From Sitta carolinensis (lineage: Eukaryota; Chordata; Aves; Passeriformes; Sittidae): a DNA stretch of 64,000 nt. Every line of letters begins with the position of its first letter. Positions within the stretch are counted from its first letter, which is position 1. Below are positions 52,668-64,000 of this stretch, in pieces. The stretch covers positions 39,305,743-39,369,742 of the forward strand of contig CM063283.1 in NCBI GenBank assembly GCA_032173965.1, read 5' to 3'. Position numbers and translations under genes: made by a program. The notes beneath the pieces were generated by a model, which had not been told where the DNA came from, searched no databases, and was given only the letters and a program-made list of their open reading frames with translations.

Positions 52668-53688
52668 ACTAAGACAGAAGATGTAACAGAGCTTTTTGAA
52701 GTAGGAGGGAAGAAAGGAGATAGGAAGAGGAATTACAGAATGGAAATTTTAGATTGAAATTTTAAGTGGCTCACCACTTCCTTTTCCTCATGCTCTCCCC
52801 TTTAACAACTATCTTGATATAGCTGTGGCTGAAATCCACTTAATATTTGGTCTCTGAATACCCATTCGATTTCAGTGAAGTCATGACTGAAACATAGTGG
52901 GAGATTTAAACTTAGTTCATATGGGCCTACAGATCAGTCACTAAATCCCAAGGAATGTTATTTTCTAAAGGCTGGGAGGAGCATTGGTGGGTGGCTTGTC
53001 TGAAGATAAGTATTAAGAATAGATATGATAATGAGATTTGTCCTTGATGTACAGTAAGTGCACAGAAAGAATAGCAACAACAAACCTATGAAGTTGGAAA
53101 GATATTGGGAAAAATCAGAACATTTAGCAGCTCTTCTCTCTCACAGAAAGAATAGGAAAATTTATTAAAATAGTACCTTACTGATGTATCCATATAGGCA
53201 CATGTAAGAGTATAGTAATTTGTTTAGTGGGGTTTTTTTTAACTTTATTTTATGAGGTTAGCAATAACACTGCAAATACTGCAGAATGATAATGTGCAAA
53301 TGTTGGCATGAATTAGTGGCCCTTTAAAATGCATCCTGATGCTACAGAAGCCAGGTAGTCATTTATTACACTAATCCTTACTATTGAGGAGAATTTCACT
53401 TGATGTGTAAAATATCCTTTTGCAACTTATAATACATTTTGAAGAGGGAACAACTACAAATACAAGAAATTGTATTTCCTTGCCTGTTAGAATTGCAATG
53501 AAATAACTCTTAAGAACTCAGCAAGGTGTCACTTTTATTTAAATTCTGCACTCACTTCATTCTTATTCTCTAGCTATGTAAGTCATATATGAAATCCACA
53601 TTATCTCAATTACAATGTCATCATCTTTAACCCTCCTTCTCTGGGAGCTAGTTATTTCTATGAATTTGGGAGCGAAAAATTCTGTTCC
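52668..53688. other. AT-rich noncoding stretch
   Basis: No gene or nameable repeat seen. Confidence 0.5.
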
Positions 53689-53730
53689 TTGCATTCTGCC
53701 CAACAGTTATTTGGGTTGGGCAGAATGCAA
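53689..53730. repeat. Perfect 16-bp inverted repeat (hairpin)
   Basis: TTGCATTCTGCCCAAC at 53689-53704 is followed after 10 bases by its exact reverse complement GTTGGGCAGAATGCAA at 53715-53730. The DNA could form a cruciform and a transcript a strong hairpin. Flanking bases do not extend the stem, so it is shorter than a usual microRNA precursor. No transposon ends are recognised. Confidence 0.95.
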
Positions 53731-54258
53731 ACTTCTGAGCAGGAAACCTTTGCTGTTATGTACTGAGAATCTTTCTTTAACCTATCCAAAGTACATTTTG
53801 TATTTTCTGTAGTGCTTTTAACCTGATATAATTGTAACCTTCTAGAAACTGGTGTTAATATTAGTTCATTTAATGTATGGAATCTTATGTCACTCCTTAA
53901 ATACCTCTTATGGTTGGACATGCTATTTAAAAGCTTGGGCTTGTTAATAAAGTATGGTATGCGAGGTGTCAGTTCTTTCTATTTTAGGTATATTAAAAAT
54001 ACCATTTCAGTTCTACAGTATTGTAACATTTGAAAAATGTTGTCTTAAAGACAATCACTACATATTTCTGCAGAAAATGCTTTGAAGACATTTGCTTTTA
54101 CAAAATATTAGGTTTTAGGCAGAAAAATAACTCTTCCAACTCCATTTAAATTATTTCTTTTGAGCTAGTGCTACTTTCAGAGGACTCTGGAAGTGTTTAA
54201 ATGTCCCCATAATAAATTTGATGTGTGTGCCTTACTTTAAACTTGGGATCAACACAGC

Positions 54259-54260
<2 letters not shown>
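53731..54260. other. AT-rich noncoding stretch
   Basis: No gene or nameable repeat seen. Confidence 0.5.

Positions 54261-54296
<36 letters not shown>
54261..54296 (+). repeat. (T)36 homopolymer
   Basis: Thirty-six uninterrupted T bases, the longest T run in the window. Confidence 0.95.
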
Positions 54297-54300
<4 letters not shown>

Positions 54301-55151
54301 ATGAGTTTCCAAATAAAATGCAGTAGGTAGTTAGATTTTTGCTTACACTCTGAATTCCTTAATTTTCAGGCCAGGCCATGGAGGATCAGAATGGTTGTCC
54401 CTCAGGGTCCTTTTCTGACAGTAGACAGCCTCAGAAGGAAATTCAGTGAACAATGAAACTCTCTAAAATGGAAAAATTGCAGCATTTCCACTGAACCCAT
54501 TTTTAGCCCATATTTCTACTAGCTAAGTTATGCACTGGAAAGCTTATTTTATTAAAAAGAAAAAAAAGAATATATATATAGACACTGATCAGTGTAGCAG
54601 TCCATGGTCTTGTTATTCATATAAATACTTAAAGCTCTTTAGAATCTGTCTGGGCTCGTAGTTTCAGTGACATCTTGAGGGAATATGATAAAACATGTTT
54701 CCCTACACAACTTTCTCCTTTCCTGGGAATAAGCTACTTGTTATTATGAGAGGGTAGTCACTCTGGTCCTCTGGCTCTGATAGACTTGATCAAATAACTT
54801 CCTACCAGAGTGGCCCGCTTCTTATTCCCTGGGTCAGAAAAAATGTATTTCTTCCTCTCCACTAAATTAATAGTGTTTAGGTTCTAATGGAATGGTCTTG
54901 AGGAATTGAATTCATACCTGCTGAAAGCACCAGCTCAGGCTTGGTTCTATCAGCCATATAGATCCTTTATGGACTATGAGCAGCTGCAGGACACTGCTAC
55001 TTAAAAAATAAGTATGAAAGTATGATAAAACCTGTATCTCTGTATAAATCCACATCAGCTTTATAACAGGTGGGTTAAAGTAAAAGTAATTTAGAAAAAA
55101 GATTAGTGTTCCTTTCAGGAATATGCGGATTAATGAAGTAATTAGGACAGA
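54297..55151. other. AT-rich noncoding stretch
   Basis: No gene or nameable repeat seen. Confidence 0.5.
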
Positions 55152-55247
55152 GGGCCAGATCCTCAGGGCGTTGTAAATCATCATCACTTAGCTGAAGTTA
55201 CTGAAGCTATGCTGATTTATAACACCTACAGAATTGATCCAGTAGCA
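55152..55247. repeat. Ancient palindromic interspersed repeat
   Basis: The stretch starts GGGCCAGATCCTCAG and contains two arms that are imperfect reverse complements of each other: 'gttgtaaatcatcatca' (from about 55170) and 'tatgctgatttataacac' (to about 55225). They are separated by a 'gctgaagttactgaagc' centre. It matches a short palindromic repeat I remember from turtle, crocodile and bird DNA, in which the arms include 'gtgtaaatcagcatagct'. I do not know its formal name. The copy is diverged, so it is an old insertion. Confidence 0.6.
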
Positions 55248-56907
55248 AATCCTTAGTGATAATGCTGGTGTTTTCTCTTGGTAATAGAGCTGCAGGCATC
55301 CAGGATGACAGTTGGTTTGAGGGGCAAGTTCAGAATATAGATAAAAGACAACATGCATATTTAGGGCATGTGGGGAACTTAAGACTGCAGAAGACCTTCT
55401 GAAGTTTCTGTGTTCAGTTCCTTTTTACTGTTGTAAGCAATGACATCTTATCATGCCATTCAAATTTTTTTCTTAGAAACAAAAAGTGGTTGGTTGAGGC
55501 AGGATGGTATTTTAGGCACACACAGCATTACTCTTCAAAACAGATTGAATAGAACTTTAATCACATGCTGCCCTCTGGTTTCTGTTAAAATCATTATTTC
55601 ATCTTTCATTTGAAAAAGGAAGAAAATTGTACATTAAAAAGGTTTTGCTGTGTGTGTTTGTGGGATCAATATAGGCAGCCTATGTTTCCAGAACAGGTAG
55701 CATTGAGGAACATGATAGAAAGGCTCAATAAGTTGACTTGGTGCTTTTTAGAGCAGTATGAAGTTTCACTTGACTTACCACCTGAGGTATCTGCTCATCT
55801 GGGAATGGTCAGCACACCCCAGTACTTTGTGCTGTGTCTACTGAGCATGGAGTTTGGTCTGCCTAATCTTTAGTGCTGGAAGCAATATGCAAAGCCAGAA
55901 GGACAACAGCTTGACTTACAAGCAGCATGCTGAGTCTGCAAAGACCAGATAGATTGAAAGACTGGCTGTTGACTTGTAAATTCAGGAAATTTGATAGTGA
56001 ATCCTGTGGTGTACTGAAAATGCAAAAATGTTCTGTACTATTTATGAATTCAGTTTACAGAATAGGATTACATTTTGGATGAAAATCAGCTTTTTATGCA
56101 GAAGTTCTGAATAAACTCTGGAAATTTTTGATTAGTAATGAAGTGTAACCTCAGCTCCACAAACATTTGAAATTGTGTGTCATTGTTTTTAGCTGGAGAT
56201 TTTTGCTTGCTTCAGATACTAGAAGAGTGAATATGTGACAATGGGATATGCAAGGGGGAAGATGTGAGAAGAAAAAAAGGAGGGCTTTTTTTGATCTTCC
56301 AAAATACAGTTCCTGATTACTGATAGGGAAGATAGCATAGATAAGCATTTGGTGTTCATTCTGTAAACCCAATCTTTTTAATTTGAATTTATCCAAATTT
56401 CCATATCTCCAGAGAAGAATGAAAATGAACATTTTGCTGAGAAATGTGTTATGATATTTCTAGATATATTTTTTTTCTCACTAACTTTGAGAGTCTCTGA
56501 TGTTTTTCAGATTCAGTTAAGGTACCATCAAATCTTTGCAAGGCAATGTATACAGAAATTGACTGTCATGAAACACTAATAAAATTTATCAAGCTTGTTG
56601 TCTTCCACATCCGCATGTTCTTATTTTCCTTATCAAATACAGCATATTGTGAATGTGAGCTGCTTTATTTATTCAACTAAATTTTTTCAAAACAATAAGA
56701 ATAACAAAAGATTTCCATGAGTGTTTTGTGGGAAAACTGTTATTTGCTCCTCCTAAGAAAACATTGGCTCTCCTGCAGCAGTATAGCTACATTTCAAATT
56801 TGGAGCTAAATCATATTAACATTAAAGATACCCTGTCTATGGTGAACAGGTTAAAGTATTTTAATATTTAACTAGTGAGTTTTGGGGTTGTGGCTTCAGG
56901 GTTTTTC

Positions 56908-56909
<2 letters not shown>
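55248..56909. other. AT-rich noncoding stretch
   Basis: No gene or nameable repeat seen. Confidence 0.5.

Positions 56910-56975
<66 letters not shown>
56910..56975 (+). repeat. Compound simple repeat (T)30(GT)n
   Basis: Thirty T bases pass directly into about 17 GT/TG units. The Phe-rich and Cys-Val peptides read across it are artefacts. Confidence 0.96.
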
Positions 56976-56978
<3 letters not shown>

Positions 56979-57942
56979 TTTTTTAGAGGGGAAAGGTATT
57001 TTTGCTGCTATTTGTTTCTTGATTTGTTTTTGGAAACAGGTAAAAGAATTCAGGTCATCAAGAAGTTCATAGCAGTAACCAGAAAATCAAAGGTTTGAGA
57101 CAGAACACTGCCGCTTGCGGGAATAAAATAAATTGAGATATTTTAAGTGTCCGTAGCAGTGCATGTGTTCACTGGCTTAGTATTCTTGACAAAGTTGCAC
57201 AAGAGAAGACCAACTCATCCAAGTCTTTAGAAAAGTGGCTATGTGAAGGAGCTTCAGAAGAATATGGGCAAATTTTGTATAGTGCTACTTCCACTCTCAA
57301 TTACCTTCATCACTATTAAAAATTAGTTGGGGGATAAATTGCATAGTTTCTTTAGTAGCTCACATGTATAAGAATTTGACAATTGAATGGCAGAATCTAA
57401 ATTTTAGGAACTGTTTGCTAGTATTTAATTTGCTATAGTATTTAATGGGAAATGGTGCATATTGAATCAGTAGCAACACCAACACCCAAAAGTTATTTTA
57501 GGATATTGCCCAATAAAGGGCACTTTTCAGACATGCTATGCAATAAGAGTAATTAATTGAGTCAAACTATCTACACTAAAAAAAATTGAAATAAAATTGG
57601 TAAGCTTTATTTTTCATAGGTATAAGCATATTCTCAATATTATAGACTATTAGAAACTCCCTTTTCATAGTAATTGCACCAATGTGAAGCTGTCCTGGTC
57701 TGCTGGACAACATACAAACTGTCCTTAATCCCCCTGCCTAGTACCCATCCACATCTGTCTGTGGATGTGCTTCAGTCTCTGCTTGATGATGTGCAAGACA
57801 AGAGCTAAAATGGATCCACTGTACTTCATGAGGGGTACAGAAGTTTAGATACTGCAGATACCAAGAATTCTTTTTGAACAGCACAATTCAATGTATCTAT
57901 GGAAAACCTAAGATGCTCTGTCCAATTACTTTGTGGTTATCT

Positions 57943-57948
<6 letters not shown>
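56976..57948. other. AT-rich noncoding stretch
   Basis: No gene or nameable repeat seen. Confidence 0.5.
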
Positions 57949-57978
<30 letters not shown>

Positions 57979-57990
57979 AGAAAGAAAGGA
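57949..57990 (+). repeat. (A)27(GAAA)n simple repeat
   Basis: Twenty-seven A bases followed by three GAAA units and a GGAAAAA end. A Lys-rich frame across it is an artefact. Confidence 0.95.
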
Positions 57991-59520
57991 AAAAGATCGA
58001 ATTAGCCAGCACAAAGCTGATGGCATTCATGCCCTTAAGGACATTGGAGAAAAAGAGTTGAACAAGTCAAAACCTCAAGAAGAATTAAATTAGGGTAACC
58101 TAAAAACCAAAACCAGAGTAAAAGAAAATGCAATTCCTTGACTCCACAACTTAAAAGAATGATCTTGTAAATATTTGAATTTAATATCATCTTTAGTAGG
58201 AGATTTAGAGCAAGTTATTTGATAGAGTCACTATAGTAAATGGTGATGTTAAAAAGATGAAGGAAAACAAAAATCTGGAAGAGTCTCTACACTGACTAAA
58301 TTTTCATTAAGTCCTTAGAATATTTCTATTTTATTCTTTGTTGCAATTTACAATGGTATGTGTCTTTAAAAAGACAGCAACTGAGCAACTGGGAAAAAGG
58401 CTTGTATTTTGCATTGATCTGGCCTCTGCATTTTGTTTCAGGTGTATATCTGCAAAGAGAACATTTGCCCCTTTTCTGGGAGCATGTGGACATTAGATAT
58501 CAGGAGAGAGGGAAGATAAAATTTATGACACATAATGGGACTTGCCACATAACAGAGACTTGAAATTTTATGGGCAGATCAGGGAACAAAGGTGCAACCA
58601 ATTGTAGGAAGAATGAAAGAAAAGGTTGCTCTGTTTTTTTCCCGATATTTTTCTTCCCTAAGGGACAGTCACTTCTATGGCATTGTTTGTAATAGGCAAG
58701 AGACTGTGAGCTAGCTCATCTGAGAGAAAGCAGGAGGAAGAGACACTGCAGGCCAGGGAGATATTTGTCTGTAGTATTTTCTTATTTTCTCATTTTTGGT
58801 ACGTTCAGAGCTTTTTCCATGTTATGTATCTGTTTTTCCGAATTAATCTCCAATACAGCTCAGTCTAGAGAAAAAAAAAAAAAATAAATAAAAAGGAAAA
58901 AAAAAAAAAGAGTCATATTTTAAATTGCCTGTAATGATCACCTGAAACAAAATCAGCAGGTTTGCTTCCAAACTGTTGCTGAATCAAGTCTTGTCATAAT
59001 CAAAAAAGAAATAAAATAAAAGAGCGGCTATGCAAAATTTTCCAGATGGTAAAGCCTCAGGAACTTTTAGCCTGATTACAAGGAGTATGAATAACTGACT
59101 CTGATGGTTACCAAGACAGCAGTCACCACGTTTGGTGACCTTTCCTTATCATCAAGTGGGTTTGTTGTAGATGCCAGTAGAGGACACAGGCAGATTTACT
59201 GCCAAGGCCAGTGTTTTAGGGCATTGCAGGTTTCCCACAGGGAACTGACTACTGAAGGAATTTTTTTTCTTTGATAAATGGATTTTCATCTGAAACTTTG
59301 TGATCGGTTTCAGGGTATTATCATAGCACCTATCCTCAAAAATCCAAATTCTGTGTTGGCCAATTTGGTCCTATGTACAGTGCATAAGTTAATCCGGAAC
59401 AACCAGGCATGCCTGACAAGCACAGTAACAAGCATGATAACTTGGAAGGTGTTTTCAGCATGTAGCATTTAGATATTTTGACAGTGTACATGCAACCATT
59501 TAGTGAGGAAATATCTAGGA
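57991..59520. other. AT-rich noncoding stretch
   Basis: No gene seen. An A-rich patch lies at about 58870-58910. Confidence 0.5.
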
Positions 59521-59564
59521 TAATGTGACATACAATGTCACATTAATACACATGATAATGTGTA
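59521..59564. repeat. Two adjacent perfect inverted repeats
   Basis: TAATGTGACAT (59521-59531) and ATGTCACATTA (59535-59545) form an 11-base stem with a 3-base loop. One base later, TACACAT (59547-59553) and ATGTGTA (59558-59564) form a 7-base stem with a 4-base loop. The two hairpins sit head to tail and share the ATGTG word. No element or function is recognised. Confidence 0.93.
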
Positions 59565-61369
59565 CAGGTGAGTAACTGGGTCCAAAAATGCCTCTGATGA
59601 AACCTAACATATCGTGGTGTATGAGTAGATGAATATTCTAAAAAATAGGATTGTAGAGTTAGAATGCATGTGGATATCTTTCTTTCCATAAATGCTGGAT
59701 TTAGGGAAATTTTCTCAGAGTTATGCTCTTACTGGATCTGACCTTTTTAAGTCTGTGACATACCTAAAATTCCAAATTCTTCTACCTCCCTGTGCAGTAC
59801 CTCCAGTAATTTCATAAAGGCAGGCAGCTCTCTGACAGGTATTTGAAGTTATAAGGTTATTTGCCTTAGCTATATACAAGGCATCATAAACTATTAAATT
59901 AAGAATGTATTTTATGTATTTCTTAGAAATGTAATTACATCTTCATTTAGATATAGACTGACAATTAAAGTGAATGAAAATGCTGGATGATTTTATATGG
60001 TTTGCAGCTATACAGTGCAATGAGTTGGCTAGGGGATGATAACATCTCCATTTTTTTTGTGTAGCATATCAGAATGTGTTTGTGGCTTAAGGCCTTTTCT
60101 AGCCATCTACAAAAAGCAATCTTCATTCACTATGATTAGAACTGAGTTTAATATGAAGTCACAAGCTGATTCACTAAGTACCTTGACCTCCTTTCAGTGT
60201 CTTATTGCAACACTAAATTCTGTCCCTTTTATCTTTTGTCCCATCAGTTGAGCTCACATCTTTGTTCCGTGTATGTGTAGAGGGTTTCCCACTACTTTGT
60301 GATTTTGTTTAGTCAACGGTACTCCCTTTTTTATGTATGTATGTATGTCTATAAATACATCTTTCTACTTACAAACATCAGATCCTTTTGGTGTAATACT
60401 TTGTACATTAAGTCATATTTTGTCTCCAGAAAGTAAAGACAATTTATTCCATGGAAGAGCTGAGATCAGGTCTCAAATATGTGTGTATATATATCTGTGC
60501 TGAATTGCTTGATACTTAGAAGAGATCCAGAGCCTTTCCTGCAACTTCCATATACCATCAAGACTGTAACTGAATTGTGACAAACTTGAAATTCATGTTT
60601 TATAGAGAATTTCTCAAATTGACTTTCTATTTGAATTCCAAATTGGATCAGTCACACCAAACATTTCTTTTCCTGCAATTTGTATTTTAAAAATATTTTG
60701 AAAGATGGGAGTGAAATTTATAAAAGGTTGACAGCAGCAGGAAAATCTGTCATGACATTATTTTATCATGCTTTACCAATCAGACTATATTTCATTTTTT
60801 TTTTCTTTATGCCATAACGTTTTTTACCATATGAATATGCATTACACTTATTCTTCCAGTTTATTTTATTATAGCTTGCAATGTTCAAAGGAATGTTTTA
60901 TTTTGGGCATTCAAAGTTTTGATTGTCTAGCCATTTTTTGGTATGTAAAATCAGTCTTACTGAAGTCATTAGTTCTACTCTTTTTGAAGGTAATTGTTGT
61001 TCTTTTTTATTATATATATCTGTTATTGTATTAATGAATATAATTTAGAATATTGAACCTGATAATACTTTGGGTGAGTTCACAACAAGGGCACTTTGGG
61101 TTGAATGAAAACTTGTAAAACTTTAGTCAATAAACCAGTTAATGTGTCAACAGTGTACACAACTAGACAGCAGTGCAATGCTGATCATACAGCAGTCTTT
61201 AATGTTTAATCTTGAAGAGCAATAAAGTATTGCTCTCCTTTTTTTATTTGTGTTGTTTAAGAAATTATGTGAGAGTAGTGGAAAGTAAAAGCAAGTTTCT
61301 TCAAATTATTCTTTCAAATAAATCACTTTTGAATAGGTCCTGTCTTTAAAAACAACAACAAAGATAAAC
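59565..61369. other. AT-rich noncoding stretch
   Basis: No gene seen. A short TATG tetranucleotide array lies at 60332-60348. Confidence 0.5.
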
Positions 61370-61860
61370 AATGAAAATACTGTAATTTAAGAGATTGCTT
61401 GAGCTTCTTTAAGCGCAATTTGTTTAGGAAATTAAATGCCTATTATAATATTCTGAGTGCTATCAATGGAATTAAGTAGGCTTTTATTTTCAGGAAATGA
61501 TAAACTGTGTTGCAGACTATGCCACACCCTGCAGTTTCTCTCCCCCCTTGTTTTAAGATTAAGAGTCTCAAGTATCATTAACAATCAAGGCAGGCTTTCC
61601 TACAGGAACAGTATCATTACAAATAAGTAGCTTAGCACTCTGTGCACGTTAATGCACAGAACAAATCCTAGCACTGATTTGCAAGCTCTAAAACCCATTA
61701 GAACACAGGCCCCAAAAGGGGCAAATCACTGAAATGTACTAATTATCGGTCAGGCTCTTCAGAAAGACTTTGGGTCAATGCCAGGCATTTGTAACACTTT
61801 CAGTAAATTTAGACTGAGTTTTCTGTTTGGTTCCTTCAGAGAAACTTGTACGTAGAGAAT
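61370..61860. other. Candidate conserved noncoding element (appearance only)
   Basis: Almost no simple repeats, balanced local composition, many TAAT/ATTA and ATCATTA-like words, and a small inverted repeat TGTGCA...TGCACA (61641-61658). No frame of interest. The call is an impression and needs alignment to other birds. Confidence 0.2.
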
Positions 61861-62488
61861 TTGTTTCATGCATGTGTATATTGAAATCTTACTTATTTGT
61901 GTGAGGTTTTATGTTAAAAGAAAATCCATATTTAATGAATTCCAGAGTATTGCTGGGACAGGAAGGGCTATCACACTGTCCCATTTCTGAAACCTAAATT
62001 TAGCCTGTGCTTGGGTCTGGAACCTTAGATCACCACTTTTGCTCTCCTGTCTCTTGTTGGGGAGCAGAAAAGCAGTCAGTGTAAAATAATAAATGAGTAA
62101 TTGTTTACACCGATGTCATGCCTAGTGCATTGCAGACTGTCTGGGGCGGGGAGCTTCTCTGTGAAAAATGGACAACGTGTGAATTTATGGCTCTGTCAGG
62201 TCATTCTCATGTCTAAGGGAATGGGTATAGTGGTTATTGACTAGCAGAGAATTTATATCTGGGATTGACTATCGTTTTTCAGTACAATGGATTGTTTCTC
62301 ACACGTCTCATAAATAATATTCAGCTTTTCATTCAAACTGATGAGTATACCAAAAAGTTGTATTTTCTGCTTTCTTTCTGCTTGGTGTTCAAACAGTAAT
62401 GACAACTTGCCACTTTCTTCTGCTGCTTTTATATCTATGAGGCCTAAGAGAGAAAAGAAGATAAACAGCTATAGAAGTGCCTACTTGC
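61861..62488. other. AT-rich noncoding stretch
   Basis: No gene or nameable repeat seen. Confidence 0.5.
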
Positions 62489-62512
62489 TTTTTTTTTTTT
62501 TTTTTTTTTTTT
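62489..62512 (+). repeat. (T)24 homopolymer
   Basis: Twenty-four uninterrupted T bases. Confidence 0.95.
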
Positions 62513-64000
62513 GAACAGTCAGAAGCCATCTGTTAAACGATTTATACTGACACTGTCTCTTATCCTGGCTGAGTCAGTGGTGATGGGAATGGTTCTTTAC
62601 ACTTTGGCATCTCAGGTTGAAAATGTACCAGGAAGGTGGTAGAAACTGAAGCTTCCACAATGGAATGTTCATTGGCTTCAGTGAAACTTAATGTGTTTTT
62701 ACAGTACAGGAGAGGCTGGCAGAGGTTTTGAAGCACAAATTCCTTCAAATAAGCTATTCATTCATGTAGGAGCTGACAAAAGCAACCACTCATGGTCAAG
62801 TGAGTTTGTTCTATCTAACTGGAATAAATCCATCATTTACCCTTTTGGTGAGAGGACTGAAGTCCTACACCACACTTTCTTTCAGCTGTGTTTATGGGTG
62901 CAGGAGAGGGTGGGAGAAGACAGGATACTTCAAATAGTCATAAACAATTATTGTAGGCTTTTCCAGCCTACATTCTTCATTCGTGAGCAGCTACACATAG
63001 GAATTGGTGGAAAGCACTGACCACAAAACTTGTGGCTTCCTAGTTTTCACAGGGAAATCAGATGTTAGTATTAGGAATATGGAGCCTCTTCTGGTGTGAC
63101 TATTCTTCTGTCCTCTTCAGAGCCAAGGTAGTATCCACTCATTTTCTCCTCTAACCATGTTGGACCCCAGAGCCATCTGCCCACTTAGCACTTGTCTAGC
63201 AACTGTGGCCGGCCACTCTGGGAACAATACTACAGCTTAATTCCCAATTTAGCTTGAAGTGAGACACCTTTGCTTTTGCTAGTAGTGTAGGCATGGGAAG
63301 CGTGATGGCAACTATTGCTGAAGTAATCACTCAGAATCTCCTGGACTGGGCAGTCCTTAATGGACTGATATAACAGGTACACTCTCACGGTAATAGGTTC
63401 CCTGGGGATTTGCACCTCACAATACACTGAGAGCTGGACATGACTACTTTTTTTTTTTTTTTTGGGGGGGGGAAAGGATTTGTTTTGATTCATTTGGATT
63501 TTGGGGGGGTTGTTTGTTTGATTGGTTGATTGGGTTTTTGGGGGTGTTGTGTTTCTTTTGGTCTTCCCTTCAGTTTCATTCTCCCTCAGAACAAAGATAC
63601 GCCCATTCGTAAACTGCAAACTGTACCCTATTTTGTTCCTTTCAGGAAGAAAATTCCTTTCTACTGATTTCTAATGCTTTACCTGTACTATCGTAGGAAT
63701 GGAAGTACTGCATGGGTTTATGTTACAATTCATTCTTTTTCATAATAAGAGCAAGTTTAATTTAGAAAGGCCTGAAGCAGATAAACAAATAGGGTTTTTC
63801 TTAATCTTTATTTTCTTTTATTTTAGTATTTTTCAGCTATGCTTTAACTGCTGTAGATTAATTTGGAATTTTTTTTCCCTGTGTCTTTGTGAAGGCAGAT
63901 TGTGGTTGATCACCAATCAACACTAAAAAATTTTGCATGGATTTTGAACTCATAATATCAGGGTTAAAAGATATTTGGATTAGGTTTGGTTTTAACTATT
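62513..64000. other. Noncoding stretch with a T/G-rich patch
   Basis: No gene seen. At about 63449-63545 a T run is followed by runs of nine, seven, three and five G bases in a T/G-rich strand. The frames of 109 and 129 codons near 62691-63020 and 63230-63619 are not recognisable; the latter is shaped by this low-complexity patch. Confidence 0.5.

Noticed and set aside
53660..53760. MicroRNA precursor at the 16-bp hairpin
   Set aside because: The stem ends at 16 pairs and the flanks do not pair well, so it is shorter than a typical precursor. Small RNA evidence would be needed.
62691..63020. 109-codon plus-strand frame
   Set aside because: No recognisable motif, and no supporting signals around it.
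63449..63545. Possible G-quadruplex from four G runs
   Set aside because: The runs are separated by loops of very different lengths, two of them over 20 bases, so a stable quadruplex is doubtful. It is better called a T/G-rich patch.
1..64000. Bacterial-style features such as operons, CRISPR arrays, integrons or defence systems
   Set aside because: No long coding regions, no ribosome binding sites and no regularly spaced repeat array. The repeat content is that of a bird genome.

Overview
The window looks like nuclear DNA from a bird. It is AT-rich and shows no operon structure, ribosome binding sites or long open reading frames. It carries several repeat families typical of avian and other sauropsid genomes: CR1 LINE 3' ends, three endogenous-retrovirus LTRs of avian type, and old SINE-like and palindromic repeats. 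One GC-rich LTR type suggests a passerine, but that is inference from remembered family resemblance, not a database match.

I could not support any protein-coding exon, rRNA, tRNA, CRISPR array or other cellular gene. Every ATG-started reading frame is short (147 codons at most). None is recognisable except remnants of the CR1 reverse transcriptase inside a dead LINE copy. The window is best read as intergenic or deep intronic sequence.

Layout. 1-14.2 kb is AT-rich unique-looking DNA with homopolymer tracts. Around 14.7-14.95 kb is an isolated GC-rich island, followed by an A-rich tract at 15.5 kb. 16.8-17.6 kb has a small tandem duplication with a hairpin and a stretch resembling a conserved noncoding element. 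20.4-22.7 kb has two MIR-like ancient SINE traces. 24.66 kb is a compound (CT)n(TA)n microsatellite and 25.33 kb a 38-base A tract. 27.0-28.07 kb is a long LTR on the plus strand. 31.1-32.1 kb is a CR1 copy on the minus strand interrupted by a tetranucleotide microsatellite. 35.1 and 52.1 kb hold short CR1 3' ends. 36.5-37.5 kb is a much older CR1/L3-type copy. 46.8-48.2 kb holds two different LTRs side by side on the minus strand. 51.97, 53.69 and 59.52 kb hold a 14-base tandem repeat and notable perfect inverted repeats. 55.15 kb is a degenerate ancient palindromic repeat. The rest is unassigned AT-rich sequence with long poly(A)/poly(T) tracts.

No new multi-gene system was found. The most informative features are the paired LTRs with a CCAAT/E-box cluster, the clean hairpins at 53.69 and 59.52 kb, and the layering of repeat ages.
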